This document shows positions 15,436 through 24,095 of a stretch of 64,000 nt of DNA, one piece after another (positions within the stretch are counted from its first letter, which is position 1; each line of letters starts with the position of its first letter). The notes beneath the pieces are model-generated. The model made no database searches. It was not told the origin of the DNA and worked only from the letters and a program-made list of their open reading frames with translations. The DNA is taken from positions 1-64,000 of the forward strand of contig NZ_JAHSPG010000002.1 in the NCBI RefSeq assembly GCF_019130065.1. The letters are read 5' to 3'. The DNA is from Pinibacter aurantiacus (lineage in GTDB: Bacteria > Bacteroidota > Bacteroidia > Chitinophagales > Chitinophagaceae). Position numbers and translations under genes: made by a program.

Positions 15436-16463
15436 GCAGTTACGAGTTGTAGGGAATGATGAATATTTTGATAATGATTGTAAACGAGAATGTGTTTTAT
15501 CGATCTGTTTGTTTTATCTGCCGGCAACTGCTGATGCTTTGCAATATTAGCCGCGAGCCACAGTGCATAAGCGCTTGATGTGGGAAATTCACCACACCAT
15601 TGTTTGTAAGTGATGCTCGTTTTACCAGAAAAAATATTTTCTTCTAATTGCTCATACACTCTGTCGTTTTGCACATCGCCGTTTTTTCCATTGATCACCA
15701 CATCAATATCATTTATTGACAATCCGTTCGAAGAAAGAAGTTTATTGATTCGGTCGGTAATCGCGTGGTTGCCGATCGGTTTGTAAAAAGTTGTGACGTC
15801 TTTTAGAATTGCATAATCTTTTTCTGATGATTTTTTATTCATCATAAAAAACACACTGCCTTCGCCTGCGATCGTTCCCTTTGTATGTTGAGAGAACAGC
15901 TCTTCAGAGTTTGCAACATTATTTTTATACAGATCAAAGCGACTCAGGATTTTGTGGCTCGCATCGGTGATTTCATCTGCCGCGCCGACCAGCACATGCG
16001 CTGCGTCGTTTTCATTCATCAGCATGATGGCATCCTGCAAGGCACTTTCAAAAGAAAAGCCGCGATGCACAAAGGTGTTGTTGTAGCAATGCGTTTTCAA
16101 TAGCAAAGCAATTTGTCCGGAAACTGTGTTGTGCGTGGATTGAATAAAGTTAGTCGGCGTAAGCATTGTTTCATTTTGCTCCACCAGTTTTTTCAGAAAC
16201 ACTCCTGTATCTTCCAGGCAACCATAGGCTGTTCCCATCGTAATGGCATCAGGTTTTTCAAGACCCGCCTCTTTCATAGAGGCCATCGCCGCAGCAACGC
16301 CCATTTTAATGATGCGCCCCATGCGTCTTGCAATGTTCGGGTTCACAAATTCTGTAATATCCGCATCTATAGCTTTCAAATGATTGCTTGTGTAGTCAAC
16401 CTTTTGCGGAAGCTGATTGAAATCTGTTTGTGGTGATATGTTGCCCAGGGCTTGTATGTACAT
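15429..16463 (-). CDS. Ketosynthase-like protein without catalytic cysteine (chain-length-factor type)
   Basis: This 344-residue protein has the thiolase-fold layout of a beta-ketoacyl synthase, with blocks MGTAYGCLEDTGVF and GEGSVFFMM, but lacks the active site. The nucleophile region reads FVHRGFSFESALQDA at 131-145, with no TACSS motif, and the histidine motif is replaced by NGKNGDVQND. It is therefore likely the non-catalytic partner in a ketosynthase heterodimer, comparable to the chain-length factor of type II polyketide and aryl-polyene systems. Its partner could be any of the three complete ketosynthases, most likely the one at 17679-18875. Confidence 0.82.
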   Translation of the reverse strand: MYIQALGNISPQTDFNQLPQKVDYTSNHLKAIDADITEFVNPNIARRMGRIIKMGVAAAMASMKEAGLEKPDAITMGTAYGCLEDTGVFLKKLVEQNETMLTPTNFIQSTHNTVSGQIALLLKTHCYNNTFVHRGFSFESALQDAIMLMNENDAAHVLVGAADEITDASHKILSRFDLYKNNVANSEELFSQHTKGTIAGEGSVFFMMNKKSSEKDYAILKDVTTFYKPIGNHAITDRINKLLSSNGLSINDIDVVINGKNGDVQNDRVYEQLEENIFSGKTSITYKQWCGEFPTSSAYALWLAANIAKHQQLPADKTNRSIKHILVYNHYQNIHHSLQLVTAC

Positions 16464-16492
16464 TGTTAATAAAAGTAATTAAAAAACAATTT

Positions 16493-17659
16493 TCATGACG
16501 CTTTTTCCAGTTTGCTCTGGTTCGATCTCTTTTCCAGTTTTTCCTTCAGACTCAGAAAATAATTCTCGAAATATTTTTTGGAAAGGTAAGAGACCAAAAG
16601 CACTGCCGGTATCACGACCAAATAGAAAACGATGTTGCTTAACACCGGATTCATTTGCGCCAGGTATTTCTTTAAAAACAAAATAATGGTGAAGATCACG
16701 AGCATATGGTACATGTAAATACCGTACGAAATTTCACCGAAGGTGGAGAGCAATTTGCTCTTGATTTTCAGAATGCCACTGTCGACGGATGAAACGTCGA
16801 GAATTAAATACAAAAACAAAAAGTTGATGAAAAGCGCTGAAATAACAGGTGTTTTAAAAATGATGTTCCAAATCGCATTGTCAATATTCGCGTGAAATAT
16901 CAGGTACATGGCCAGGGTAAAATATACTAAAACCTGTACAGGCTTCTTAAACAAAGCCAGCTGTTGCAATTTTTCGCCGTGATAGAACAAAAAGTATGCG
17001 CCGAGGCCACCGATGGCCATTGACTCAAACTGAAATATACTCACCACATACGCAAATAATTCGCTGTGTATGGCATACATTGATAGTAGTGTCAGTAATA
17101 TTTTGACGGCGATAACGAAGAGCAAAACAACCAGTATCCTGTGCTTTAAGCATTTGAAAAGGGGGGCCCAGATAAGATAGAAGACTTCTTCCACACCGAT
17201 GGACCAGAGCGGCTCCAGCAAATGATGCCCGAAGAAGAATGTTACGAGGCCGGGTAAGAAAAACAGAAAGTAATACCATGTTTGCCTAAACGTGTAGGGC
17301 ATGGTGTAGTCTACCTTCAACACATGAAATGCTACGGGAAGCAGTATGGCACCGATTACAACCAGTAGAAAATACAACGGCCAGATGCGCAGCATTCTTT
17401 TAATGTAGAACGTTTTAATGCTGATGGTTCCGGTTTTGAAGTTTTCTTTCAGCAGAAGATAGGTGATCAAAAATCCACTGAGCACAAAGAAGAACGTAAC
17501 GGCGTTATTTCCGTTTCTGAAAAGACCGAGCCACTCAAGATTCGCGAGGCCATTTTTGAGTTTGATGGCTTCGGAGTGATGCATCAACACCAATAGCGCC
17601 GCGAAAAATCTCAGAGGATTCAATCCTTCAAAAAAAGAAATACTCTTGTACTTGTTCAT
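16493..17659 (-). CDS. Acyltransferase 3 (OafA/YrhL-like) membrane protein
   Basis: The 388-residue protein has about ten membrane helices and the family signatures LNPLRFFAALLVLMHH (residues 14-28, containing the R...H pair) and FVLSGFLITYLLLKEN. The family moves acyl groups such as acetyl onto sugars or lipids on the inner membrane. Its place inside the pigment cluster suggests that it decorates the polyene product or its carrier. It is followed by a ketosynthase-like gene after 29 bases. Substrate is not known. Confidence 0.9.
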   Translation of the reverse strand: MNKYKSISFFEGLNPLRFFAALLVLMHHSEAIKLKNGLANLEWLGLFRNGNNAVTFFFVLSGFLITYLLLKENFKTGTISIKTFYIKRMLRIWPLYFLLVVIGAILLPVAFHVLKVDYTMPYTFRQTWYYFLFFLPGLVTFFFGHHLLEPLWSIGVEEVFYLIWAPLFKCLKHRILVVLLFVIAVKILLTLLSMYAIHSELFAYVVSIFQFESMAIGGLGAYFLFYHGEKLQQLALFKKPVQVLVYFTLAMYLIFHANIDNAIWNIIFKTPVISALFINFLFLYLILDVSSVDSGILKIKSKLLSTFGEISYGIYMYHMLVIFTIILFLKKYLAQMNPVLSNIVFYLVVIPAVLLVSYLSKKYFENYFLSLKEKLEKRSNQSKLEKAS

Positions 17660-17678
17660 TGCGCTGTAAAAATAGGTG

Positions 17679-18875
17679 CTATACTTTCGAAAAAATCAGT
17701 GACGAGCAATTGCCCCCGAATCCAAATGAGTTTGACAGCACGTTCTTCACGTCCTGGCGGATCAATTGGGTTTCCGGTGCAAATGGCTGGTCGGCTATTT
17801 GGGTTTCGAAGCGAAGGTTTGGATAAATAAGGCCGTGTTTAATAGCTAGCGAGGCGAACACGGCTTCTACGCCACCGCTTGCGCCAAGGGTGTGACCTGT
17901 GTATGCTTTCGTGGAACTTAGTTTGGGATAATGCGGATCAAACAATCGCTTGATGGCGGTTCCCTCTGCGCTGTCATTGTTCTGCGTTCCAGTGCCGTGA
18001 AGATTGATATAATCAATATCGGTCAATTGCAAACCACTTTTTTCCAGTGCACCTTTCATGGCGAGGTAGGAACCTGTGCCATCGGGAGAGGATGCTGTTT
18101 GGTGATACGCGTCGTTTGCATTGCAGTAGCCGCTGAGTTTGCAATAAGGTTGTTTGCCCAATGTTTTCATTACCCTTTCAGAAACCAGCACCACATAAGC
18201 CGCGCCTTCACCGAGGTTTAATCCTTTTCTGTTTTCATCAAAAGGTTTGCACGGTTCCTTGTCAAGGATCATCAATGTATTGAAGCCATTGAGTGTGAAT
18301 TTGGTCAACGCATCTGCACCGCCAGCGATGGCAATATCAAGAATGCCATTCCTGATCAGTCTTGCTCCATAGAAAATGCTATTGGCGGAAGAGGAACAGG
18401 CCGTGCTGATGGTGGTGATATAATCCGTTGCGCCCAATTCCTCGGCCACAATTTCGGTGGCGCTTCCACATTCGTGATTCACTACGTCCCGCAGCTTTCC
18501 TTTGGAAGCGTCCTGCAGAAAGTCTTTGAAAAAATCTTCTGTTTTATCCATACCGCCAACAGTGTTGGCGCTTATGAAACCAATCTTCCAGTCAGTAATG
18601 CTTTCTATTGCAGCGTCGGCGAGTGCCTCTTTTGCTGCAATTGTGCTAAGCAACGCTGTTCTTGTTAAAGATGCCGGCATTTCTGCCATATCAGCCAGTT
18701 CTTTGTTGCTCTTTTTTACCTCGGCAACCGGCAGCTCGTTTTTGTGTGCCGATTGCAGGTAATTCATTTTCGCAACGCCGTCTGCTCTGCTTTGTAGCGA
18801 GTCAAGACATTCCTGCGCATTGTTGCCAATGGCAGAAATTATCCCTAGTCCCTGTATGTAAATGTTATTGCTCAT
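17679..18875 (-). CDS. Beta-ketoacyl-ACP synthase II-type (complete Cys-His-His)
   Basis: This 398-residue condensing enzyme has the full catalytic set: Cys160 in TISTACSSS, His293 in NLHGTGT and His328 in TGHTLGASGG. The C-terminal FGFGG block is present as well. It should extend the polyene chain from ACP-bound malonate. It follows an ACP gene by 29 bases and precedes the acyltransferase 3 gene by 19. Three such complete ketosynthases in one cluster are usual for flexirubin-type loci, where each may act at a different chain stage. Confidence 0.93.
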   Translation of the reverse strand: MSNNIYIQGLGIISAIGNNAQECLDSLQSRADGVAKMNYLQSAHKNELPVAEVKKSNKELADMAEMPASLTRTALLSTIAAKEALADAAIESITDWKIGFISANTVGGMDKTEDFFKDFLQDASKGKLRDVVNHECGSATEIVAEELGATDYITTISTACSSSANSIFYGARLIRNGILDIAIAGGADALTKFTLNGFNTLMILDKEPCKPFDENRKGLNLGEGAAYVVLVSERVMKTLGKQPYCKLSGYCNANDAYHQTASSPDGTGSYLAMKGALEKSGLQLTDIDYINLHGTGTQNNDSAEGTAIKRLFDPHYPKLSSTKAYTGHTLGASGGVEAVFASLAIKHGLIYPNLRFETQIADQPFAPETQLIRQDVKNVLSNSFGFGGNCSSLIFSKV

Positions 18876-18904
18876 TCAGCGCCGGCAGTCTTTTTAGTAA
18901 TGTA

Positions 18905-19162
18905 TTATGCAGGTTTGTTTGCAGTAATGTATTCGGCCATTGTTCTTACCGATTGAAAAACTTTCGGGCCGTCTTCTGCATTAGCCAGTTTTATATTGTA
19001 TTCCTGTTGTAAAAGAACAATCAGTTCCAGGGCGTCAATGGAATCCAATCCAAGGCCTTCTACAAAAAGCGGTTGATCATCGCCAATGTCTTCTGGTTTC
19101 AAGTGCTTCAAATTCAATTGTTGAATGATCTGGGCCTTCAAGTCGGCCATCAATTTTTCCAT
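18905..19162 (-). CDS. Acyl carrier protein
   Basis: The 85-residue protein has the four-helix ACP pattern and the phosphopantetheine site GLDSIDALEL with Ser41. It has the acidic helix II expected of an ACP. Ketosynthase genes on both sides make it the carrier for chain extension or for the starter unit. It differs clearly from the second ACP of the cluster at 28037-28300. Confidence 0.93.
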   Translation of the reverse strand: MEKLMADLKAQIIQQLNLKHLKPEDIGDDQPLFVEGLGLDSIDALELIVLLQQEYNIKLANAEDGPKVFQSVRTMAEYITANKPA

Positions 19163-19169
19163 AAAAAAA

Positions 19170-19835
19170 TTATGAGTATAGTTTATAAATATTTTCTAGT
19201 GTAAACGGATTTGTTTTGTCTGCGGCTTCTTTCTCTAAAAGAAACAGCGCCGCCTCATAGCTGTCGCCTATCAGTTCCAGCCACCCAAAAATACAAGCTT
19301 TATTGGTGTTCTGTTGCATCAGGGTTTGCACATACTGGTGCAGGAACTTCGCTTCAAATTTGTCAAACACAAAAAAAGCATTTTCGCCCTTGAAACCGTT
19401 CTTTATACATATTTCTCCAATCACAATATTGGGCAACGTGTACACAAATAATGCCGGGCTCGCAATGTCTTTTATGGTGTCAAAATATTTTTGATCTGCA
19501 TCCAGGCTGGAGCTGGCATTTGCAAATACTACGCTTATTTCATCAGGTTTGTATTTTCCTTTTAAGTCGGTTCCGGACAACAGGTTTTCAGAAGCGAGCA
19601 AGCCCAGTTTTGACAGGTTATCCATTTTGAAAAATTTCGGATAACTGAGTCCCATTTGCCGGTAGGCGCTTACCAAAAAATTGTCCGTATGCTGAGCCGA
19701 AGGTTCTTTCCAAACAAGGTGTCCGTCTTTTTCAACTCCACCATTGCTGATAATGCTATACCCGGTGATGAAGACCTCACCCCGGCCCTCTCCAGAGGAG
19801 AGGGGGTCAGTTGCAATATTTACCGAATGCGTCAT
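19170..19835 (-). CDS. Short ketosynthase-like protein, likely non-catalytic
   Basis: The 221-residue protein resembles the N-terminal half of a ketosynthase: VFITGYSIISNGG at the start, LLASENLL, SVVFANASSSLDADQ and LPNIVIGEICIKNGFKGENAF. The nucleophile position reads ENAFFVF, so no cysteine is present and the histidine half is absent. A scaffold or partner role is inferred. The start codon overlaps the stop of the halogenase-like gene (TAATG). Residues about 10-21 (DPLSSGEGRGEV) are encoded by a palindromic intergenic-type repeat lying inside the frame, just before the folded part. Confidence 0.7.
   Translation of the reverse strand: MTHSVNIATDPLSSGEGRGEVFITGYSIISNGGVEKDGHLVWKEPSAQHTDNFLVSAYRQMGLSYPKFFKMDNLSKLGLLASENLLSGTDLKGKYKPDEISVVFANASSSLDADQKYFDTIKDIASPALFVYTLPNIVIGEICIKNGFKGENAFFVFDKFEAKFLHQYVQTLMQQNTNKACIFGWLELIGDSYEAALFLLEKEAADKTNPFTLENIYKLYS
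19773..19810. repeat. CCCTCTCC-GGAGAGGG palindrome inside a coding region
   Basis: CCCTCTCCAGAGGAGAGGG lies within the first codons of the ketosynthase-like gene and encodes SGEGRGE in frame. Such units are usually intergenic. Confidence 0.75.
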
Positions 19836-21082
19836 TATCTTTTTCCAATTGATTCTTCCAGCGTAATCACTTTCGCTAATTTTTCAATCGCTCTTGCATG
19901 ATCTCTTACATAAGGGTTTGTTGTGTCCCATACATAACCTGCCAATACAGAGCAAATCATGTTTTGAATTTCAGGCACTGGTTTTGGCGCAAAGAATATT
20001 TTGTGCAAAGAAGTATCGTACCATGCGAAAACATACGCTCTGAACGTGTTTACACCCTGCATCATTACTTCCTGGTATTCGGTTTTCCAGTCTACGTCTT
20101 CTCCTTTCAGTTTGCGGATCACCAGTTTCGCGGCGATTTGGCTGGAAACGGTTGCCAGCGTTACGCCGGAAGAGAAAATAGGATCAAGGAATTCGGTTAC
20201 GTTTCCTGTAAGCACGAAGCCGTCGCCGAAAAATTTGTCTGTTGTTGCGGACCATGACTCCAATATTCTCGTGCCGAATTTCAGCTCTACATTTCTAAAT
20301 CTGTCTGCTAAGTATGGTTCGCTTTCGATGATTGCGCGGTAAACTTTTTCGTCGTCTCCTTCAAATTGTTTGAAAAACTCCGGATCGCCTACAAAGCCTA
20401 AAGAAGTAACGCCATTAGAAAACGGAATCACCCAAACCCATGTATCCGGCTTGTGTACCACGATTGTAATACGGTTTGGTTCGTCGGCCATCGAGCGGTT
20501 CAAGTCAACCGTATGCGCAAACAATGCTTTGCGTGGTTTTTGAGTAGACGGTCTGTCAAGATTAAAGAGCTTTGGAATTACACGTCCATAGCCACTTCCA
20601 TCGATGATGAAGCGAGCTTCAATGGTGGATTTATTGCCATCTTTATCTTCAACCGTGGTAACGGAGGTTGTGTCGGGGTTGAATTTTATATCTGTAACAG
20701 TGGTTTCGTAATCAACAGGCACGCCCATCGATTCTACTGCGTCTGCCAGTGTTTTATCAAAATCTGCACGAGGCACCTGCCATGTCCAGTTCCAACCTTT
20801 TGTGTATTGAGAGGCAAATGAAAAGTCACACACAGCGCCATCTCTCACGAATTTTGCACCTGATTTTTGCTGGAAACCTTTCTGCTCGATAAATGGCAAA
20901 AAGCCTGCTTCGTCCAACGCTTCCATGCAGCGCGGCAATAAGCTTTCCCCAATTACAAAACGCGGAAACTTTTGCTTTTCTACAATCTTTACTTTGTAGC
21001 CCGCCTTGTTTACGATAGACGCGGCAACAGTTCCGGAAGGTCCCGCTCCGATTACAAGTACATCAACTTTTTCATTTTTCAT
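19835..21082 (-). CDS. Flavin-dependent halogenase-like oxidoreductase
   Basis: The 415-residue enzyme has an FAD-binding GAGPSG at residues 12-17 and the WVWVIP block at 215-220, which fits the WxWxIP signature of flavin-dependent halogenases. GFQQKSGAKF at 69-78 places a lysine where related phenol or pyrrole halogenases carry the catalytic lysine. It also has DGSGYG and a FLDPIFSSGVTLA block. It would use reduced flavin to chlorinate or brominate the aromatic ring, which agrees with the halogenated flexirubins known from this phylum. A hydroxylase role cannot be excluded. It is coupled to the next gene by a TAATG overlap. Confidence 0.83.
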   Translation of the reverse strand: MKNEKVDVLVIGAGPSGTVAASIVNKAGYKVKIVEKQKFPRFVIGESLLPRCMEALDEAGFLPFIEQKGFQQKSGAKFVRDGAVCDFSFASQYTKGWNWTWQVPRADFDKTLADAVESMGVPVDYETTVTDIKFNPDTTSVTTVEDKDGNKSTIEARFIIDGSGYGRVIPKLFNLDRPSTQKPRKALFAHTVDLNRSMADEPNRITIVVHKPDTWVWVIPFSNGVTSLGFVGDPEFFKQFEGDDEKVYRAIIESEPYLADRFRNVELKFGTRILESWSATTDKFFGDGFVLTGNVTEFLDPIFSSGVTLATVSSQIAAKLVIRKLKGEDVDWKTEYQEVMMQGVNTFRAYVFAWYDTSLHKIFFAPKPVPEIQNMICSVLAGYVWDTTNPYVRDHARAIEKLAKVITLEESIGKR

Positions 21083-21148
21083 ATTGCTAGTAGGTTTTTG
21101 CTTTAGTTGTTTAGAGATTTATTATCGGGGGTTTATGTTATGCGTATG

Positions 21149-22219
21149 CTATCTTTTTTTGCATTTCAAAATCGTATGTCCCAATCCAATGTTATCAATT
21201 TGCTCTGCTACTTCAAAGCCAGCTTCTTCAACAATTTTTTTGAAAACATCAGAGTGATACATCTGGCTGTTGCCATTTGCCATTGCCGTAAAATACAATG
21301 ATGTTTGCTGAAGCGAAAATGCAGCCGCTTCAAATTTTTGCCTATCCCAGAAAGTTTCCATTATGAACACGTGTCCACCATCGTTCAATGCATCGTAACA
21401 TCTTTTAAGGATGGATTCTATCTCGGCATCAGAAAAACAATCGAGGAACTGGCTCATCCAAATGGCATCGAAGCCTTTTGGAAAAGGCAGCGATTCATTT
21501 AAAATATTTGTTTCAAAATAGGAAATACGATCGGCTACTTCAGTTTTCGCAATTTTTTCTTTCGCCAAACCCAATTGTCCCGGAAGATCCATCATAGTAA
21601 CATGAACCTCGGGGTTGTATCTCGTACAGGCAACGGCCCATTTTCCGGTATTGCCACCAATGTCGAGCAATGTTTTGAACTCTGTTTTAAATATAGTTCT
21701 TAAAGCGCCGGGAAACGCATTGTCGGAATAAAAGTGATCGAATTCAAACCAGCTTTTTTGCTGATGCGGCGGCAATTTTGAAAGCCCTTCGTAAATCGTG
21801 TTCCAATTGCCCAGCGTAGGCAAACCTTCCGGTTTTCCGTTGCGGATGCTTTCTTCCAGTTTGTGAAGGCCATGATAGCAAATGTCATGAATGAAGTTCA
21901 TGTTCACATTCGTCATCTCGTCATGCAAAATAAAGTAACCCGTTTTGGTCATGAAGTATTTATCATCTTCCAGGTATACAAGGCCCATTCCCAATCCTGC
22001 TTCCAGCAAAACGCGAACACCATAGTGGGAAATGCCTGTACTTTTTTCGACCTGTTCCATTGTGATGCCGGTCGCCTTGTGATTTTCCAGCGTTTGTAAA
22101 ATGCCGGTATTTCTCAGTGATTTTGCTGCCTGGAAAACTACCGGTGCAAATGCGATCCACTGTGCTTTTGATCTTGCATCGAGGGCTGTTTCTTCGGAAG
22201 GGGCGTTGAAAAATTGCAT
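21149..22219 (-). CDS. SAM-dependent O-methyltransferase (COMT-like)
   Basis: An N-terminal winged-helix dimerisation domain (residues about 20-100, LENHKATGITMEQVEKSTGIS) is followed by a class I methyltransferase domain with the SAM motif LLDIGGNTGKWA at 184-195, an acidic MMDLPGQL after the second strand, and FDAIWMSQFLDCF. The C-terminal half fits plant- and antibiotic-type O-methyltransferases. It probably methylates the phenol of the aryl head group. It lies 66 bases upstream of the halogenase-like gene in transcription order and 14 bases after a ketosynthase gene. Confidence 0.9.
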   Translation of the reverse strand: MQFFNAPSEETALDARSKAQWIAFAPVVFQAAKSLRNTGILQTLENHKATGITMEQVEKSTGISHYGVRVLLEAGLGMGLVYLEDDKYFMTKTGYFILHDEMTNVNMNFIHDICYHGLHKLEESIRNGKPEGLPTLGNWNTIYEGLSKLPPHQQKSWFEFDHFYSDNAFPGALRTIFKTEFKTLLDIGGNTGKWAVACTRYNPEVHVTMMDLPGQLGLAKEKIAKTEVADRISYFETNILNESLPFPKGFDAIWMSQFLDCFSDAEIESILKRCYDALNDGGHVFIMETFWDRQKFEAAAFSLQQTSLYFTAMANGNSQMYHSDVFKKIVEEAGFEVAEQIDNIGLGHTILKCKKR

Positions 22220-22233
22220 CGAATAGAATGGTT

Positions 22234-23382
22234 TTAATTTTTACTTAAAACAAGTGCCGCATTGCATCCACCAAAGCCGGCAGCTATTTTGAGTATTTTA
22301 TTAATGTTTTTTGTGGTAATGGTATTGGGCACATTTACCGGCACAGGAACTCCGATGTTTTCAAATCCCTGTGTCGGTATGATTGTATTTTGCTTCATTG
22401 TGGTTAGCGCAACAACAGATTCCAATATCCCCGCCGCACCAAGTGTGTGGCCGAAATATGGCTTCAGGCTGTTGACCGGCACGTCCTGCAAACCTGCAAT
22501 ATTAATGGCTTTTGCTTCCATTTCGTCATTGTACAGTGTTGCTGTACCGTGACCTGAAATGAAATCTATCGCGTCACTTTTTGTACCAGCTTCGTGCATT
22601 GCTTTTTTGATGGCAATGGCCAGCTCTTCGCCTGTGCGTGATGGACCCGAAATATGGTTCGCATCGTTGCTTACAGAACCGCCGTCTAAAGTGGCGTAAG
22701 CATTTTTATTGTGTTTGGATAAAATGATGGTTGCTGCTGCTTCTCCTAAATTGATGCCCGATCTTTCAGCATCGAAAGGTTTGCACACCTGCTTGCTGAT
22801 GGCCTGGAATGAATTGAAGCCGCTGAAAATAAATGATGAAATCACATCTGCTCCTGCTACTACCACATTTTCAAACTGATCTGTCTCTATCAATCTCTTC
22901 GCAGTTATCAATGCAGAAATGCCGGATATGCATGCATTGGAAATCGTGATGGGTAAGTTAGGATTGTGAAAATAATTGGCAATTACTTTTGCTGAATAAT
23001 GTAAAGGCAATTGCGCTTTCATTGCCTCTGTTACAGTTTCGTTTTCGAGCAACGAAATATTTCCTTTTGTGGTAGAAATAATAATCGCTGTTGAAGCAGA
23101 TTGAATATCCACTTCGCAGAGCGACAATGCATTTTTTATAGATTGAATCAGGAGCCTTTCGAACTTCGTATATGCATTGGCGTTTTGAATGCCCGCATTC
23201 AACTCTTTGTTTTTTTCTTCGGAAAAAATGGCGGCAAAAAAAGGTTCACTAAATATTTCAGTGCGTGAATGCCGACGTACGCCGCTGTTGCCTTTTAACA
23301 GCTCACTAAAGTTTTCAGCAGTGGTGCTGCCGAGTGGTGAGAAAATATTATCTGCAACTACAAAAACTTTTGGCATACGCAA
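22234..23382 (-). CDS. Beta-ketoacyl-ACP synthase (complete Cys-His-His)
   Basis: The 382-residue ketosynthase has Cys151 in ISNACISG, His278 in SGHGTAT and His312 in FGHTLGAAG, plus the ending AAGFGGCNAALVLSK. It should condense ACP-bound units. The start could be this ATG or the in-frame ATG 6 bases later. A TAnnTTTG box (TATTTTTG, 23396-23403, minus strand) lies 13 bases upstream, so an internal promoter is possible. It is more diverged at the N-terminus than the other two ketosynthases. Confidence 0.92.
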   Translation of the reverse strand: MRMPKVFVVADNIFSPLGSTTAENFSELLKGNSGVRRHSRTEIFSEPFFAAIFSEEKNKELNAGIQNANAYTKFERLLIQSIKNALSLCEVDIQSASTAIIISTTKGNISLLENETVTEAMKAQLPLHYSAKVIANYFHNPNLPITISNACISGISALITAKRLIETDQFENVVVAGADVISSFIFSGFNSFQAISKQVCKPFDAERSGINLGEAAATIILSKHNKNAYATLDGGSVSNDANHISGPSRTGEELAIAIKKAMHEAGTKSDAIDFISGHGTATLYNDEMEAKAINIAGLQDVPVNSLKPYFGHTLGAAGILESVVALTTMKQNTIIPTQGFENIGVPVPVNVPNTITTKNINKILKIAAGFGGCNAALVLSKN

Positions 23383-23395
23383 GGAAAGTAAAAAG

Positions 23396-23403
23396 CAAAA
23401 ATA
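23396..23403 (-). promoter_or_regulatory. Possible internal -7 promoter box in the pigment cluster
   Basis: TATTTTTG on the minus strand lies 13 bases upstream of the ketosynthase gene. No clear TTG element at the right distance was found. Confidence 0.35.
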
Positions 23404-23457
23404 AACAGTAAAAAATACTTTTCTGTTCTTACTGGTTTATTGTTCTCGTTTAAGGGT

Positions 23458-23883
23458 TTATAATAAGTTCTTTTCTTTTAGCCATTCTTCAAAAAAAAGC
23501 GGTCGTGTCAGCTGAAGGTTTGAGTTTTCAAGATCAAGAAAAACCTGCACCGAAGTTCCCGTTGCCACTATATCTCCCGTTTTCGCGTTGTACAAGGTGT
23601 ATTCAAAATTCATTTTTGCCGCCGGCGTTGGTATATAGGTTGCTTCGACAATTACCTTATCGCCATACTTCAATGATTTTTTATAATTACAGTTTACGCC
23701 TACGATTGGTACTACGTAGCCGTTTTTATAAAAATCAAGATACCGGCACCCATGGGCCTCACCAAACGACTCTCTTCCGTCTTCGAAATAGCGGATGTAA
23801 TGGCCGTGCCACACAATGCCTAACGGATCTGCCTCATTGAACTTTACCGCTATTTCCGTTTTATGGGTCAGAACTTTTTTCAT
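23458..23883 (-). CDS. YbgC-like hotdog thioesterase
   Basis: This 141-residue 4-hydroxybenzoyl-CoA-type thioesterase has the conserved block NEADPLGIVWHGHYIRYFEDGRESF at residues 16-40, with catalytic Asp19. It should hydrolyse an acyl thioester to release or edit chains on the ACP. A -7 box TAGGTTTG at 23891-23898 sits 7 bases before the ATG, so the gene may start its own, almost leaderless, transcript. It is upstream of the ketosynthase gene by 75 bases. Thioesterases of this kind are usual in aryl-polyene clusters. Confidence 0.9.
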   Translation of the reverse strand: MKKVLTHKTEIAVKFNEADPLGIVWHGHYIRYFEDGRESFGEAHGCRYLDFYKNGYVVPIVGVNCNYKKSLKYGDKVIVEATYIPTPAAKMNFEYTLYNAKTGDIVATGTSVQVFLDLENSNLQLTRPLFFEEWLKEKNLL

Positions 23884-23890
23884 AAGAGGC

Positions 23891-23898
23891 CAAACCTA
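23891..23898 (-). promoter_or_regulatory. -7 promoter box of the thioesterase gene
   Basis: TAGGTTTG on the minus strand matches TAnnTTTG and ends 7 bases before the start codon. Confidence 0.45.
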
Positions 23899-23948
23899 CG
23901 ATAATTTTTTGGTCGGAAAGCATTGAAGCGGCTGGATTGTAATTTATT

Positions 23949-24016
23949 TTGATGGGCTTCAACAAGCTCAGCCTGATAGTCCGTTTACACTGTCAGGCTG
24001 AGCTTGTCGAAGCCTG
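23949..24016. repeat. Inverted repeat (GGCTTCGACAAGCTCAGCCTGA word)
   Basis: Arms GGCTTCAACAAGCTCAGCCTGA and TCAGGCTGAGCTTGTCGAAGCC enclose about 17 bases. A half-site lies at 61729-61750 and a diverged version at 52717-52772. Confidence 0.75.
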
Positions 24017-24040
24017 TTGCACGTTTAACTCAATAGAACA

Positions 24041-24072
24041 AAAACCCGGAAGATTTTGTGCTCTTCCGGGTT
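24041..24072 (-). terminator. Intrinsic terminator
   Basis: Arms AACCCGGAAGA and TCTTCCGGGTT form a stable hairpin with a T run in the minus direction. It follows the stop codon at 24096 and separates that gene from the thioesterase gene. Confidence 0.8.
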
Positions 24073-24095
24073 CGTATTAAATATTTTGCAAAAAA

